Positions 22,781 through 33,164 of a stretch of DNA of 64,000 nucleotides are shown piece by piece. The position numbers and the translations under genes were made by a program. Where the stretch lies: positions 186,001 through 250,000 of the forward strand of contig JAEWKK010000030.1 of assembly GCA_023386045.1 (NCBI GenBank), given 5' to 3'. The stretch's first letter is position 1, and each line of letters starts with the position of its first letter. The notes under the pieces were generated by a model, which was not told where the DNA came from, made no database searches, and saw only the letters and a list, made by a program, of their open reading frames with translations. This stretch comes from Bacteroidota bacterium. Its GTDB lineage: Bacteria; Bacteroidota; Bacteroidia; Chitinophagales; Chitinophagaceae.

Positions 22781-25700
22781 TTGGCTTCAAAACTTACCTT
22801 TCGACTCTATGCGCTGGTGGTAGCCTGCGTCCTGACTGCTTTTTCCTTTCAGGCAGGGGCACAGACTATTCCTGATCCTTCCGAAAACAGGAGGGACACT
22901 TCGCGCTACCCGCTTCACGACCGTTACGGAGATCCTTATACTTATCCCAACCGGAATTCCTTTGACCTGAAGGATACCGCCTTCGTCCGAAGGAATATCG
23001 AGTATGACCCTGTTACCAAACAGTATTATGTTATTGAAAAAATAGGCAGCCAGTATTACCGCGTTCCCACCATCCTCACCTACGAGGAATTTTTGCGTTT
23101 ACAGGGCAGAAAGGACGAGGTAGACTATTTCCGCCAGAGAGCCAGCCTTCTTTCAAACCTGAATCGCCGCACTTATAAACCCAAATTCGGGTTCAATAAG
23201 GATTGGGTCAACCGTATTACCGGTAATGGAAAGGTGGAGATCAGGCCTACAGGTTATGTGGACATTTCTGCCGGCTACCAGGGACAGAATATCAAAAACC
23301 CTACACTTCCTGAGAGAGCAAGGAAGATGGGCGGACTGGATTTCAACATGAATGCCCAGTTCCAGGTAGATGCTAACATTGGCGACAAGATCAAACTTCC
23401 GATCAACTATAATACCCTGGCCAATTTCGAATTCGAGAACCAGCTGAAACTGGATTACAGGGGGAAGGACGATGAGATCCTGAAAGAATTCCAGATGGGT
23501 AACGTGAGCTTTGCTTCAAAAGGAACCCTCATCCCCGGTGCACAGTCTTTATTTGGTCTGAAGACGCAGCTTCAGTTCGGAAAATTATTTGTCTCCACGG
23601 TTCTGGCTAACCAACGTTCCGCCCGCCAGTCACTTGGATTGCAGGGTGGTTCCGCAACCCAATCTTTCGACATTCGTGCAGATGAATACGAAGAGAACAG
23701 GCATTTCCTCCTGGCGCAGTATTTCCGCGAGAACTACAACAATGCCATGAGCCAGCTGCCCATCGTGCGTTCAAACGTTCAGGTGCTTCGCGTAGAAGTT
23801 TGGGTGACCAACCGCACCGGCGTTACCACCGATACAAGGGATGTAGTGGCTTTCATGGACCTTGGAGAAAAAAATCCTTTCAATCCTTTCTGGGCCTTAC
23901 CCGGTACCAATCTGCCGGATAATAATGCCAACAATCTATATCAAACCATCAAGAACAATCCCAACGCCCGCAATTCAACCCAGGCTCAAAATACCTTAAC
24001 AGGTTTGGGTGGCATGCAGCCGGTACAGGATTTTGAAAAGACCTTTGCAAGAAAACTGAGAGTAGATGAATATTATTTCAATCCACAGGTAGGTTTTCTT
24101 TCATTGAACCAGCCCCTGCAACCCGATGAAGTGCTGGGTGTTGCCTTTCAATATACTTATAATGGAAGGGTTTACCAGGTTGGTGAATTCTCACAGGATA
24201 TTCCACCGGACAGTACCGGCAATTCTACCAAGGTGCTCTTTCTGAAAATGCTCAAAGCTACTTCGCAAAGGCCCAACCTTCCTGTTTGGGATTTGATGAT
24301 GAAGAACGTGTATAGTGTGGGCTTTGGCCAGCTGGAAAGAGATGACTTCAGGCTGGATATCGTTTACGAAGAACCCAGTCTGGGAAACAAAAGATATTTG
24401 CCTGTTGATAAAACAGCAGCGACCGTAGCGCAGGGTACGCCTATTCTAACCCTGGTAAACCTTGACCGGTTGAATAACCAGAATGATCCCCAGCCCGACG
24501 GACTTTTTGACTTTGTTGAAGGCTTTACCGTTATCTCACCACAAAGTCGGGTGATCTTCCCAGTACTTGAACCTTTCGGTAATGACCTGGCTTATGCTGT
24601 GAAAACAGGTAACCAGGATGAAATTTTATTCCAACCTCTGTATGATACCATCAAGGCTATCGCCCAGAACTATGCAAACCTGAATCGCTTCAGGCTTATC
24701 GGCCGTTCAAAAAGTACCAGCAATTCTGACTACCAGTTAGGTTTTAATATCCCACGTGGTTCTGTAACCGTAACAGCAGGAGGACGTGTGCTCCAGGAGA
24801 ACGTGGATTATGAGATCAATTATGACCTGGGTACCATGCGTGTCATTAACCCGGCTATCATCCAGGCCGGTTTGCCAGTGCAGGTGCAGTATGAGAACAA
24901 TGCTACTTTCGGATTACAGCAAAGAAATTACATGGGCATCCGCCTCGATTACCTGGCCAGCAGAAAGCTGACACTTGGTGCTACCATGGTGCAACTAGGA
25001 GAACGTCCTTTCTTTACAAAACAGGGTTATGGTGAGGATCCGATCCGCAACCGTATGTACGGACTGGATTTCGCCTACACAAATAATCTTCCCAGGTTAT
25101 CCAAATGGCTGGATAAGCTTCCTTTTTATTCCACCAAGGCCATGTCTTCTATAACTGCTTATGGTGAGGTAGCGGTTCTGGACCCAGGTCATGCCAAACA
25201 GATCAACTCTAACAAAGGTGATAAGGGTGGTAATATATATATAGATGATTTCGAAGGAACGCGCAGTAACATAGACCTTCGTTTTCCTCTGATCAGCTGG
25301 GCTCTTGCCTCAGTTCCTCAAAAATCACCCAGCGGCTCCACCGGTCTTGGACCCGAACTTTTCCCCGAATCTGCATTAAATAATAATCTTGCCAGTGGTA
25401 TCAACCGTGCAAGGATGGCCTGGTACAATATTGAACAGGTATTGCAGGAAAGAAGGAATACCAATAACCCTATCCGCACCAATATCGCGGAACTGATCAA
25501 ACCTGAAACCAGGCAGGTGTACCAGATGGAACTGTTTCCTAAAAAGACAAATGATATCGGCCAGGCCGTGCTTACCACATTTGATATGGCCTATTATCCA
25601 AAGGAGAGAGGTCCCTATAATTTCAGGACCACTAACCTGAATCCTGATGGTTCACTGGCCGCGCCTAAGAAATCATGGGCTGGTATCATGCGTAATATCG

Positions 25701-28700
25701 ACCAGACAGATTTTGAAACCAGCAATATTGAGTTCATTGAATTCTGGGTACAGGATCCCTTCATCAGCAATCGCAATCCTGATGGTGGACATTTGTACAT
25801 TGATCTTGGAAATATTTCTGAAGATATTTTGCGTGATGGCAAGCGTTTGTATGAGAATGGACTTCCAACTCCCAGCAACCCCAATATACCTGTTGATACC
25901 AGTACTGTTTGGGGCAAGGTTCCCCGCAACCCACAGCAGGTAACCAATGCCTTCAGCAACAATCCTGAAGACAGGCCTTACCAGGATGTGGGCTTTGATG
26001 GATTGACAGATGAAGAAGAACAAATAAAATTCAAGCCTTACCTCGATGCACTCGGAACCTTGTATGGGTTTAATTCTCCAATTTACCTCCAGGCAAAATC
26101 AGATCCTGCCGGAGATAATTTCAAGGGTTACCGCGATGGTTCCTTTGATGCGAGCAATGGTATCCTGGAGCGTTATAAGAAATTCAACAATCCTCATGGT
26201 AATTCACCAGTAGCTTCACAGGGTGATGAATTGAACAATGCATTTACCCTGTATCCCGATCAGGAAGACCTGAACAGGGATAATACCATGAACGAAGTGG
26301 AAGAATACTTCCAGTATCGCATTCCTTTGAATCCGGGGATGACTCAAAATACCAATCCTTTTATTACTGATGTAAGAACAGTTCAGGCGCGATTGGCTGA
26401 TGGATCTACAAGGCAGGAGGACTGGTATCTATTTCGTGTTCCTATCAAGAACTTCCAGGCCAAAGTGGGTAATATTCCTGATTTTAAATCCATCCGTTTC
26501 ATCAGGATGTTCCTGACCGATTTCGAAGACACCGTGGTGCTTCGTATGGCCAAGCTGGAACTGGTAAGAAATCAATGGCGCAAATTCAGTTATGAAATAG
26601 ATACCACAGGAAACTACACACCATTGCCCACCATCGACCCGGTAAAGACAGATGTACTGGCAGTGAATATTGAAGAAAATGATGAACGTGAACCGGTAAG
26701 ATATGTTACACCCCCGGGCATCGAAAGACAGGAGCAGTTAAGTAATAATAATGTGCAGCTGCTGCAAAACGAACAGGCCTTAAGTGTAAGGGTATGCGGT
26801 CTTCCCAAAAAAGAAGCACGAGGTGTTTTCAAAACCATGAACCTTGACCTTCGTTCCTATGGCAAGTTATCCATGTTCATTCACGCGGAATCTTCTGATG
26901 CATCGAGCGGTGGTACCGATCTCCAGGATAAGGACCTGGACGCGATAGTGAGAATAGGTAATGATTTTGTAAGCAATTATTACGAGATCAGGATCCCATT
27001 GAAAATGACAGCCTGGAGTAGGACAAGAGATTCTTTGATCATCTGGCCTGCAGAAAATAATCTCGACTTCGACCTGAATTATCTGGTCAATATGAAGATC
27101 AGAAGGAATGCCAGTTCGGTATCACCTTCTCAATATTATTCAGAGCTGCAAGCGGATGGCAGAACCTATGCCATGATTGGTAACCCGAACCTGGGAGAGG
27201 TGAGGGGTATGTTCATGGGTGTTACCAGTCGCACGAAAGAAAATGTCTGTGCTGAGATATGGTTCAACGAACTGCGTCTTTCCAAGCTGGATGAAAGAGG
27301 TGGTGTGGCTGCATTGTCACGCGTGGATATCCGTCTTGCCGATCTTGGAAGTCTTACCCTCAGTGGAAGCTACCGGAGCGTGGGTTTTGGTACATTGGAA
27401 CAAAGAGTGAATGAAAGAAGCAAGGAAGACTATCTTCAGTATGATCTGAGTTCCAACCTTGACCTGGGTAAATTGGTTCCGAAAGCTGCAGCCATTCAAA
27501 TCCCTGTATCTGCCGGTATCAGCAAAACCATCAGCAAACCTGAATTTGATCCGCTGGATCTAGATGTAAGGTTGAAGGACAAGATCAATAATGCAGGAAG
27601 CAAACAAAAAGCGGATTCCATCAAAAGAGATGCAATTGATGAAACCACCATCAAGAGTATCACCTTCACCAGTGTAAAAAAGAATAAGACCAATGGCAAG
27701 CAACCGCAATTATGGGATATCTCCAATATTGACCTGAACTATTCTTATGTGCATCAGACAAGGACTAGCCCTATCATTGAACTGGAAGATGTGAAACGCA
27801 CAAGAGCTGGTGTGGGTTATAATTTCCAGACACAACCCAAATTCATTGAGCCATTGAAGAAGATCTTCAAAAAGCAATCGCCATGGCTTGCACTGATCAG
27901 GGATTTCAATTTCAATTACAGGCCATCTGTGATCTCTTTGAAAGCAGATGTATTTCGCCAGTTTGGTTCATACAGACCCAGGAATTTTGGTACCAGCTTC
28001 AAGCTGCCCGAGACCTACAATAAATTCTTTTATTTCGACCGCTATTATAGCCTGCGCTGGGAACTCACCCGTTCCATCACTTTTGATTTTAACGCGGTGA
28101 ATTATGCAAGAGTGGATGAACCAATGGGTCGCATCGATACCAAGGCAGAAAAAGATTCATTGAAAAAGAATTTCTGGAAGGGTGGAAGAAATACACATTA
28201 TCACCATGAAGCTACTTTGAGCTATAATGTGCCAACAGCAAAACTTCCATTGCTTAACTGGACAACATTGAATCTTACCTACACAGGCAGATACGACTGG
28301 TATGCAGGTTCGCTGCTGGATCGTAATTTGGGTAACCGCCTGGAAAATGGACAGGTAAGAAATGCAACTGCCAATTTTGATTTCGACAGACTCTATACCA
28401 AATGGAGATTCCTGAAAGCCGTATATACCGATAATCAGAAAAAACCTGCAGCAGATCCGCGCAATCCAAAAGATACTACTGCAAAATCAAAACGTCCGAA
28501 GAACCCAAACCAGTTGCCTTATGTTTCCGGTATGCCCAGGTTCCTTACAAAGCTGGCCACTTCATTGAAAAGAATCCAGGTTCAGTATAACGAAGATCTT
28601 GGAACACTGTTGCCAGGCTACATGGATAGCACAAGAGTATTGGGTATGAATTTGAGAAGTGGTTATCCGGGCTGGAAATATGTGATCGGCTATCAACCTG

Positions 28701-29956
28701 ATACTGCGGATATCAATAACCTGGGTCGCAAAGGTTTATTGTCGACAGATTCATTGTTCAATGCTCTGATTCAACAACGTTATACACAAACCATCAGTGT
28801 AACAGCGCAAGTGCAACCGATAAGAGACCTGAACATTGATATCAATTTTGAAAGAAGCTACGATAAGAATTACTCAGAACTCTATAAGGATACAACAGGT
28901 CATTCTGGTCTTGCCAGATTGAATCCATATGCCACGGGTAGCTTCAGAATGAGTTATATTTCTTACCAGACCCTGTTCCATAAATTCGATCCACAAGAAG
29001 TTTCAGAAACATTCAAGCAGTTCGAAGCCAATCGTGCTTTGCTTTCGAAGAGACTGGGAGAGAACAATCCTTACCAGGGTGGTGTAATAGATCCTACTAC
29101 TGGTTATTATGCTGGCTATGGAAGATATGCTCAGGATGTTTTAATCCCTGCCTTCCTTGCAGCATACACAAATAAGGATCCTATGAGCATTCAGCTGATA
29201 AGGAATAATAATCCCAAGTTGAGGTCCAATCCTTTTTCCAAGCTGATACCTAAGCCTAACTGGACTATTAACTATAGTGGGCTCACGAGATTAAAAGGAC
29301 TGGAAAAAGTATTTACCAATTTTACAGTTCGTCATGGTTACAACAGCCAGTTAAGTATGAACAGCTTTACTACTGCATTGTTATTCCAGGATATTTTCCA
29401 TGCGGGTTATCCTTCGTTTATTGATCCGGCAACAGGAAACTATATACCTTACTTCCTTGTTCCGAATGTTACCATCAGCGAGCAGTTCAGCCCATTGATT
29501 GGTGTTGATGCCACCTTTACCAACCAACTTTCAGCAAGGTTTGAATATAAGAAAAGCCGTACGCTAAGTCTGAGCCTGATTGATTACCAGCTGGCTGAAA
29601 ACCAGTCAACAGAATACACCATTGGCGCTGACTGGAGAAGAAAAGGATTTCCTTTCCTGCAGAAAGTGAAGTTTGGCAAGAAAGGTACGCAGCTGAATAA
29701 TGATGTGACCTTCCGTCTTGATTTCAGCTTGCGTGATGATGCTACCTCAAACAGTAAGCTCGATCAGAATACAGCTTTCGGTACAGCAGGTCAGAAAGTT
29801 GTAAGACTGGCACCATCTATAGATTATGTGGTTAACAACCGTGTAAACCTTAAATTCTATTTCGAGCAAAACAAGGTCATACCAAAGATTGCCACCACAG
29901 CTCCAATCACTACTACAAGAGCTGGTGTCCAGGTGAGGATCTCGCTGGCGCAGTAG
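22781..29956 (+). CDS. sprA: SprA, type IX secretion outer-membrane translocon (gliding-motility protein)
   Basis: 2,391 residues, within the usual SprA/Sov range. It starts at a TTG (22781); the following 28 residues form a signal peptide cleaved after QAGA. Repeated long beta-strand-rich segments with many tyrosines and RYLP/YNGR turns fit the giant 36-strand barrel known for SprA; the C-terminus ends in strand-like VQVRISLAQ. SprA is the pore through which type IX cargo crosses the outer membrane, and it is required for gliding where that occurs. Other T9SS genes (gldKLMN, porV) are not in this window. No frameshift is seen. The following gap has repeat arrays instead of a clear terminator. 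Confidence 0.97.
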   Translation: MASKLTFRLYALVVACVLTAFSFQAGAQTIPDPSENRRDTSRYPLHDRYGDPYTYPNRNSFDLKDTAFVRRNIEYDPVTKQYYVIEKIGSQYYRVPTILTYEEFLRLQGRKDEVDYFRQRASLLSNLNRRTYKPKFGFNKDWVNRITGNGKVEIRPTGYVDISAGYQGQNIKNPTLPERARKMGGLDFNMNAQFQVDANIGDKIKLPINYNTLANFEFENQLKLDYRGKDDEILKEFQMGNVSFASKGTLIPGAQSLFGLKTQLQFGKLFVSTVLANQRSARQSLGLQGGSATQSFDIRADEYEENRHFLLAQYFRENYNNAMSQLPIVRSNVQVLRVEVWVTNRTGVTTDTRDVVAFMDLGEKNPFNPFWALPGTNLPDNNANNLYQTIKNNPNARNSTQAQNTLTGLGGMQPVQDFEKTFARKLRVDEYYFNPQVGFLSLNQPLQPDEVLGVAFQYTYNGRVYQVGEFSQDIPPDSTGNSTKVLFLKMLKATSQRPNLPVWDLMMKNVYSVGFGQLERDDFRLDIVYEEPSLGNKRYLPVDKTAATVAQGTPILTLVNLDRLNNQNDPQPDGLFDFVEGFTVISPQSRVIFPVLEPFGNDLAYAVKTGNQDEILFQPLYDTIKAIAQNYANLNRFRLIGRSKSTSNSDYQLGFNIPRGSVTVTAGGRVLQENVDYEINYDLGTMRVINPAIIQAGLPVQVQYENNATFGLQQRNYMGIRLDYLASRKLTLGATMVQLGERPFFTKQGYGEDPIRNRMYGLDFAYTNNLPRLSKWLDKLPFYSTKAMSSITAYGEVAVLDPGHAKQINSNKGDKGGNIYIDDFEGTRSNIDLRFPLISWALASVPQKSPSGSTGLGPELFPESALNNNLASGINRARMAWYNIEQVLQERRNTNNPIRTNIAELIKPETRQVYQMELFPKKTNDIGQAVLTTFDMAYYPKERGPYNFRTTNLNPDGSLAAPKKSWAGIMRNIDQTDFETSNIEFIEFWVQDPFISNRNPDGGHLYIDLGNISEDILRDGKRLYENGLPTPSNPNIPVDTSTVWGKVPRNPQQVTNAFSNNPEDRPYQDVGFDGLTDEEEQIKFKPYLDALGTLYGFNSPIYLQAKSDPAGDNFKGYRDGSFDASNGILERYKKFNNPHGNSPVASQGDELNNAFTLYPDQEDLNRDNTMNEVEEYFQYRIPLNPGMTQNTNPFITDVRTVQARLADGSTRQEDWYLFRVPIKNFQAKVGNIPDFKSIRFIRMFLTDFEDTVVLRMAKLELVRNQWRKFSYEIDTTGNYTPLPTIDPVKTDVLAVNIEENDEREPVRYVTPPGIERQEQLSNNNVQLLQNEQALSVRVCGLPKKEARGVFKTMNLDLRSYGKLSMFIHAESSDASSGGTDLQDKDLDAIVRIGNDFVSNYYEIRIPLKMTAWSRTRDSLIIWPAENNLDFDLNYLVNMKIRRNASSVSPSQYYSELQADGRTYAMIGNPNLGEVRGMFMGVTSRTKENVCAEIWFNELRLSKLDERGGVAALSRVDIRLADLGSLTLSGSYRSVGFGTLEQRVNERSKEDYLQYDLSSNLDLGKLVPKAAAIQIPVSAGISKTISKPEFDPLDLDVRLKDKINNAGSKQKADSIKRDAIDETTIKSITFTSVKKNKTNGKQPQLWDISNIDLNYSYVHQTRTSPIIELEDVKRTRAGVGYNFQTQPKFIEPLKKIFKKQSPWLALIRDFNFNYRPSVISLKADVFRQFGSYRPRNFGTSFKLPETYNKFFYFDRYYSLRWELTRSITFDFNAVNYARVDEPMGRIDTKAEKDSLKKNFWKGGRNTHYHHEATLSYNVPTAKLPLLNWTTLNLTYTGRYDWYAGSLLDRNLGNRLENGQVRNATANFDFDRLYTKWRFLKAVYTDNQKKPAADPRNPKDTTAKSKRPKNPNQLPYVSGMPRFLTKLATSLKRIQVQYNEDLGTLLPGYMDSTRVLGMNLRSGYPGWKYVIGYQPDTADINNLGRKGLLSTDSLFNALIQQRYTQTISVTAQVQPIRDLNIDINFERSYDKNYSELYKDTTGHSGLARLNPYATGSFRMSYISYQTLFHKFDPQEVSETFKQFEANRALLSKRLGENNPYQGGVIDPTTGYYAGYGRYAQDVLIPAFLAAYTNKDPMSIQLIRNNNPKLRSNPFSKLIPKPNWTINYSGLTRLKGLEKVFTNFTVRHGYNSQLSMNSFTTALLFQDIFHAGYPSFIDPATGNYIPYFLVPNVTISEQFSPLIGVDATFTNQLSARFEYKKSRTLSLSLIDYQLAENQSTEYTIGADWRRKGFPFLQKVKFGKKGTQLNNDVTFRLDFSLRDDATSNSKLDQNTAFGTAGQKVVRLAPSIDYVVNNRVNLKFYFEQNKVIPKIATTAPITTTRAGVQVRISLAQ

Positions 29957-29963
29957 GAGAGAA

Positions 29964-30036
29964 GTTCATAGTTCATTGTTCATGGTTCATAGTTGATGGC
30001 TTATGGCTTATAGCTTATGGTTGATGGCAGATGGCA
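29964..30036. repeat. Array of GTTCATAG / GCTTATGG words
   Basis: Directly after sprA: GTTCATAGTTCATTGTTCATGG and similar 8-mers (29964-30000), passing into GGCTTATGGCTTATAGCTTATGG and TTGATGGCAGATGGC. The period is 7-8 nt, imperfect, with no coding sense. The rest of the 331-bp gap to 30288 holds nothing I recognise up to the CTAAACC array. Confidence 0.6.
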
Positions 30037-30190
30037 ATTTGGTTGTGGGTTATGCATATGGTTTATTATAGTTGCATATTAGGACCTATAACCGATCGAA
30101 CCTGATAGTTAAAATTATGATTCATGGAATGAGGATGGATTAGATTTGCTTTTGTAATGTTGTCTTATCTCAGATTATTTAAAATCAAAA

Positions 30191-30285
30191 ATCTAAACCC
30201 TCTAAACCATCTAAACCATCTAAACCCTCTAAACCATCTAAACTTCCTAAACTCTCTAACCCCCCCAAACTCCCTCACCTCCACC
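30191..30285. repeat. 9-bp tandem array of CTAAACCAT units
   Basis: About ten imperfect units of CTAAACC(AT/CT) that degrade towards CTCACCTCC and reach within 3 nt of the ATG at 30288. A matching array in the same orientation lies at 31864-31915, so the two bracket the two genes between. Confidence 0.7.
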
Positions 30286-30287
30286 AC

Positions 30288-30773
30288 ATGACATCCGACC
30301 CACTACATAACTGGGAGAAAAAGAGCAAAGAGAAAGCAAAGCAGTTCAAAAACTTCCTGGCGAGAGCCGATAAGAATAAGGTGCTGAAAGCCTTGCCCGA
30401 TCTTCACGAGGAAGCATTTGAGAAGATCGATTGTTTGCAATGTGCTGCCTGTTGTAAAAATTATTCGCCCCGTTTCAAAACACCGGATGTCAAACGGATC
30501 AGCAAACACCTGGGAATGAAAGAAAGTGTTTTTATTGAAACTTATTTAAGAGTGGATGATGAAGGTGATTTTGTAGTGAAGACATCTCCATGTCCATTTT
30601 TAGGAGAAGACAACCGATGCTCTGTTTATGAAGTGCGGCCTTCCGATTGCGCCCGCTTTCCCTATACGGATGAAGACGTGATCATCAAGCGGCAGGCGCT
30701 TACATTAAAGAACGCAGTCTTTTGCCCGATCACTTATTATGTGCTAAATGGACTGATGGAAAAATTAAAATGA
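30288..30773 (+). CDS. YkgJ-family cysteine-cluster protein
   Basis: 161 residues. A lysine-rich N-terminus is followed by C49LQC52AAC55C56 and, further on, the set CPF...RCSVYEVRPSDCARFPY, the cysteine pattern of the YkgJ/UPF0153 family, thought to bind zinc or an iron-sulfur cluster. Its biochemical role is not established; some relatives modify or chaperone other proteins. The gene has an odd 5' region: a 9-bp tandem array ends almost at the start codon, leaving no room for a normal leader. It converges on the MBL hydrolase gene. Confidence 0.85.
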   Translation: MTSDPLHNWEKKSKEKAKQFKNFLARADKNKVLKALPDLHEEAFEKIDCLQCAACCKNYSPRFKTPDVKRISKHLGMKESVFIETYLRVDDEGDFVVKTSPCPFLGEDNRCSVYEVRPSDCARFPYTDEDVIIKRQALTLKNAVFCPITYYVLNGLMEKLK

Positions 30774-30790
30774 GTCTTGATTCTTAGACG

Positions 30791-31711
30791 CTACTTCTTT
30801 TTTCTTTTTTCATATGCCTCATTGATCTCTTCATAAGCGGCTGTAAGAGGACGTTCGATTCCCTGTCCTGTCCATTCTGTTACACCTGGAATGGAGGTGT
30901 TCTTCAGGAATTCTTCTTTGGTCACACCTTTATTGTATTCGTCTTCAGTGAACTTCAAAAGTTTTTGTAAATAATCCTTGAATTTTTCAAGGTCTTTTGA
31001 GCTACCGGTTTCTTCACCCGGATTCAATGAATGTCCAAAGATGACGATGGTATCCTTATCACATTTGCCGATAATCCTGTCCAGCACTTTTGTCCAGCTT
31101 TCAATATTTGCACCAGCGCTACGATCAATGAAGGGGTGGCGTTTATTGAACATCAGGTCACCCACGTGCATGATATTGGCATTTTCAAAATGATAGACCG
31201 CATCGCCATTGGTATGCCCTGCACCATAGTATTCACCTTTAATGGTTTCATCCTCCATTTTCAATTTGTATTCTTCAGTAAAAGGAAGGTCAGGAAATAA
31301 TTGTTTTTCCGTAGTGTTATTTTTTTCAGCTACTTTCTTCTGGTTATCCAAGGAATTCTGATGTGCCACCACATGTTCTACAATTCCTTTGAAACTTATA
31401 TTGCCACTGGTATGATCACCATGATGATGCGTATTGAGAAGGTATCGTATGGGAGTTGTGCTTCTTTTTTTGAGGTCTTCAATCAGGTGGGTTGCACTGT
31501 CGGGAAATTGGGCGTCAATCACAACCGATCCTTCCTTACCTAAGAGGAAACCAATCGTGCCTCCTTTTTCAGTAAAAATGCCAACGTTGTTTCGTAGCAT
31601 CTTTACGTTAAAATCATTAGGAGCAAATATTGATGCCCAGCTGTTTTTTTGAAATAATAGCGATGCTCCGGCTATGAGTCCTGTGTTGCGGATGAATTGT
31701 CTGCGTTGCAT
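30791..31711 (-). CDS. MBL-fold metallo-hydrolase with Tat-like signal
   Basis: 306 residues. The N-terminus MQRRQFIRNTGLIAGASLLF looks like a twin-arginine signal (RRQFI), so a folded protein is probably exported. The metallo-beta-lactamase motif H95-H-H97-G-D99-H100 (LLNTHHHGDHTSGN) is followed by the metal-ligand histidines in AGHTNGDAVYHF and IFGHSLNPGEE. The substrate is not readable; the family covers lactonases, cyclases and quinoprotein-associated hydrolases. It ends in a lysine-rich tail. A different repeat array (AAGTTCAC) starts about 30 nt upstream of the start. Confidence 0.87.
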   Translation of the reverse strand: MQRRQFIRNTGLIAGASLLFQKNSWASIFAPNDFNVKMLRNNVGIFTEKGGTIGFLLGKEGSVVIDAQFPDSATHLIEDLKKRSTTPIRYLLNTHHHGDHTSGNISFKGIVEHVVAHQNSLDNQKKVAEKNNTTEKQLFPDLPFTEEYKLKMEDETIKGEYYGAGHTNGDAVYHFENANIMHVGDLMFNKRHPFIDRSAGANIESWTKVLDRIIGKCDKDTIVIFGHSLNPGEETGSSKDLEKFKDYLQKLLKFTEDEYNKGVTKEEFLKNTSIPGVTEWTGQGIERPLTAAYEEINEAYEKRKKK

Positions 31712-31743
31712 GGTTTTCGATTTTAAGAGTTCACGAGCCTGAG

Positions 31744-31806
31744 AAGTTCACAAGTTCACAAGTTCACAAGTTCACGAGTTCACGAGTTATACAAGTTCAC
31801 GAGTTG
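31744..31806. repeat. 8-bp tandem array of AAGTTCAC
   Basis: Six or more imperfect copies of AAGTTCAC/GAGTTCAC upstream of the MBL gene, in its presumed promoter region. Confidence 0.7.
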
Positions 31807-31863
31807 TTTGGTTCGAAAAGTTTTTTCAAGTTTGAATTTTTTCTCTAAAACCTCTCATCACCC

Positions 31864-31915
31864 CATCCCTAAACTATCTAAACTATCTAAACCTTCTAAA
31901 CTTTCTAAACCTCCC
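31864..31915. repeat. 9-bp tandem array of CTAAACTAT units
   Basis: About five units of CTAAAC(TAT/CTT/TTT), same orientation as the array at 30191-30285, ending 3 nt before the stop codon of the MFS gene on the other strand. Confidence 0.7.
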
Positions 31916-31917
31916 CC

Positions 31918-33159
31918 TCAATACTCGAATTTACGCAATCTCGGTGCTTTGATCCAGGTAATGATTACCACAATGAAGGTCATAATGCCGCCAAAAAGAA
32001 CAGCAGGCCTTGCTCCGCCAAACAGCCTCGCCGTAAAGCCGCTTTCAAACTGACCGAGTTCATTGGAGGAGTTGATGAACATGGAATTGACCGAACTAAC
32101 CCTGCCTCGCATTTCATCTGGCGTGGTCAGTTGCAGAACAGTTCCCCTGATCACCACGCTGATGCCATCGAGGATGCCGGCAACCAGCAATGCAATGAAA
32201 GAAAGTATGTAGAAATCGGAAAGTCCAAATACTATGATGCAGATGCCAAAACCGGCGATCGCAAAAAGTAGGGCAAGACCCTGCTTTCTTTTTAAAGGCA
32301 TGATAGTATAAACGATGAGTGTGAGTGCAGCGCCTATATCTATAGCGGCATTCAGCCAGCCAAAACCAATGGGTCCTACCTTGAGTATCTTATCTGCAAA
32401 CTCCGGGATCAGTGCTTTGGCACCTCCAAAAAAAACGGCAAAAAGATCAAGTGAAATGGCTGCCAGCAAAACCTTATGCTTAAGTACATAGGTAAGGCCT
32501 TCCTTCATGCTGTCCCAGGTTTTGATATCTGTTTTGGTATGCACCACAGGTTTTTTTTCTATCCTCGATAAGGCAAATGCTGCTATCAGCACATAGCACA
32601 TGATGATAAAAAAACTTCCATTGATCCCTGCAAGTGCGATGAGGAAACCAGCAGAAGCATGTCCGGAAATGGAAGCCAGCAGCCATGTAGTGGAACTGAT
32701 GTTGGCAGCAAAATGTAAAATATTCCTGGGCACCAACTGCGAAAGGATGGCATTAAAAGCTGGACCCACAAAGGATCTGATGGCTCCTGAAAAAAAGATC
32801 ACTCCATAAAACAATGCTGATAAAGTGGTCACCTTCATTTTTTGCTGGAGAGAAGGCAATGTGAGCACGATCAATGCAATAACGCAAACCAGATAACTAA
32901 ACACGCCTTTTAGCAACAGGGTTCTTTTATCTGACCTGTCAATCACATGACCAGCATAAAGTGCCAGGCTAAATACAGGAATGAATTCTGCAAGTCCGGC
33001 TAATCCAATGGAAAAGGAATCTTTCGTCAGGTGAAACAACTGGTAGGCGATTACTGTTGCCACCATCTGCAGGGCCATGATATAAAAAAACCTGACAAAC
33101 ACGTAAAGCCTGAATTCTTTATGGTTGAGGGGCGACAGGCTTTGCCTTTGAAATTCCAT
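31918..33159 (-). CDS. MFS transporter (EntS/MFS_3-like exporter)
   Basis: 413 residues from the ATG at 33159; the frame opens at 33219 but the extra 20 residues are not membrane-protein-like, and a -7 box lies just before the shorter start. Twelve hydrophobic helices can be traced, with the loop-2/3 motif A variant AGHVIDRSDKRTLLL and the central cytosolic linker around EKKPVVHTKTD. The pattern fits the EntS-like subfamily of drug or siderophore exporters. The substrate is unknown and no siderophore genes are nearby. The stop codon abuts a 9-bp tandem array. Confidence 0.87.
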   Translation of the reverse strand: MEFQRQSLSPLNHKEFRLYVFVRFFYIMALQMVATVIAYQLFHLTKDSFSIGLAGLAEFIPVFSLALYAGHVIDRSDKRTLLLKGVFSYLVCVIALIVLTLPSLQQKMKVTTLSALFYGVIFFSGAIRSFVGPAFNAILSQLVPRNILHFAANISSTTWLLASISGHASAGFLIALAGINGSFFIIMCYVLIAAFALSRIEKKPVVHTKTDIKTWDSMKEGLTYVLKHKVLLAAISLDLFAVFFGGAKALIPEFADKILKVGPIGFGWLNAAIDIGAALTLIVYTIMPLKRKQGLALLFAIAGFGICIIVFGLSDFYILSFIALLVAGILDGISVVIRGTVLQLTTPDEMRGRVSSVNSMFINSSNELGQFESGFTARLFGGARPAVLFGGIMTFIVVIITWIKAPRLRKFEY

Positions 33160-33164
33160 GTAAG

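Noticed and set aside
30191..30285. CRISPR or coding repeat
   Set aside because: 9-bp tandem units with no spacers; the translation is an SKPSKP-type low-complexity string without a start or domain.
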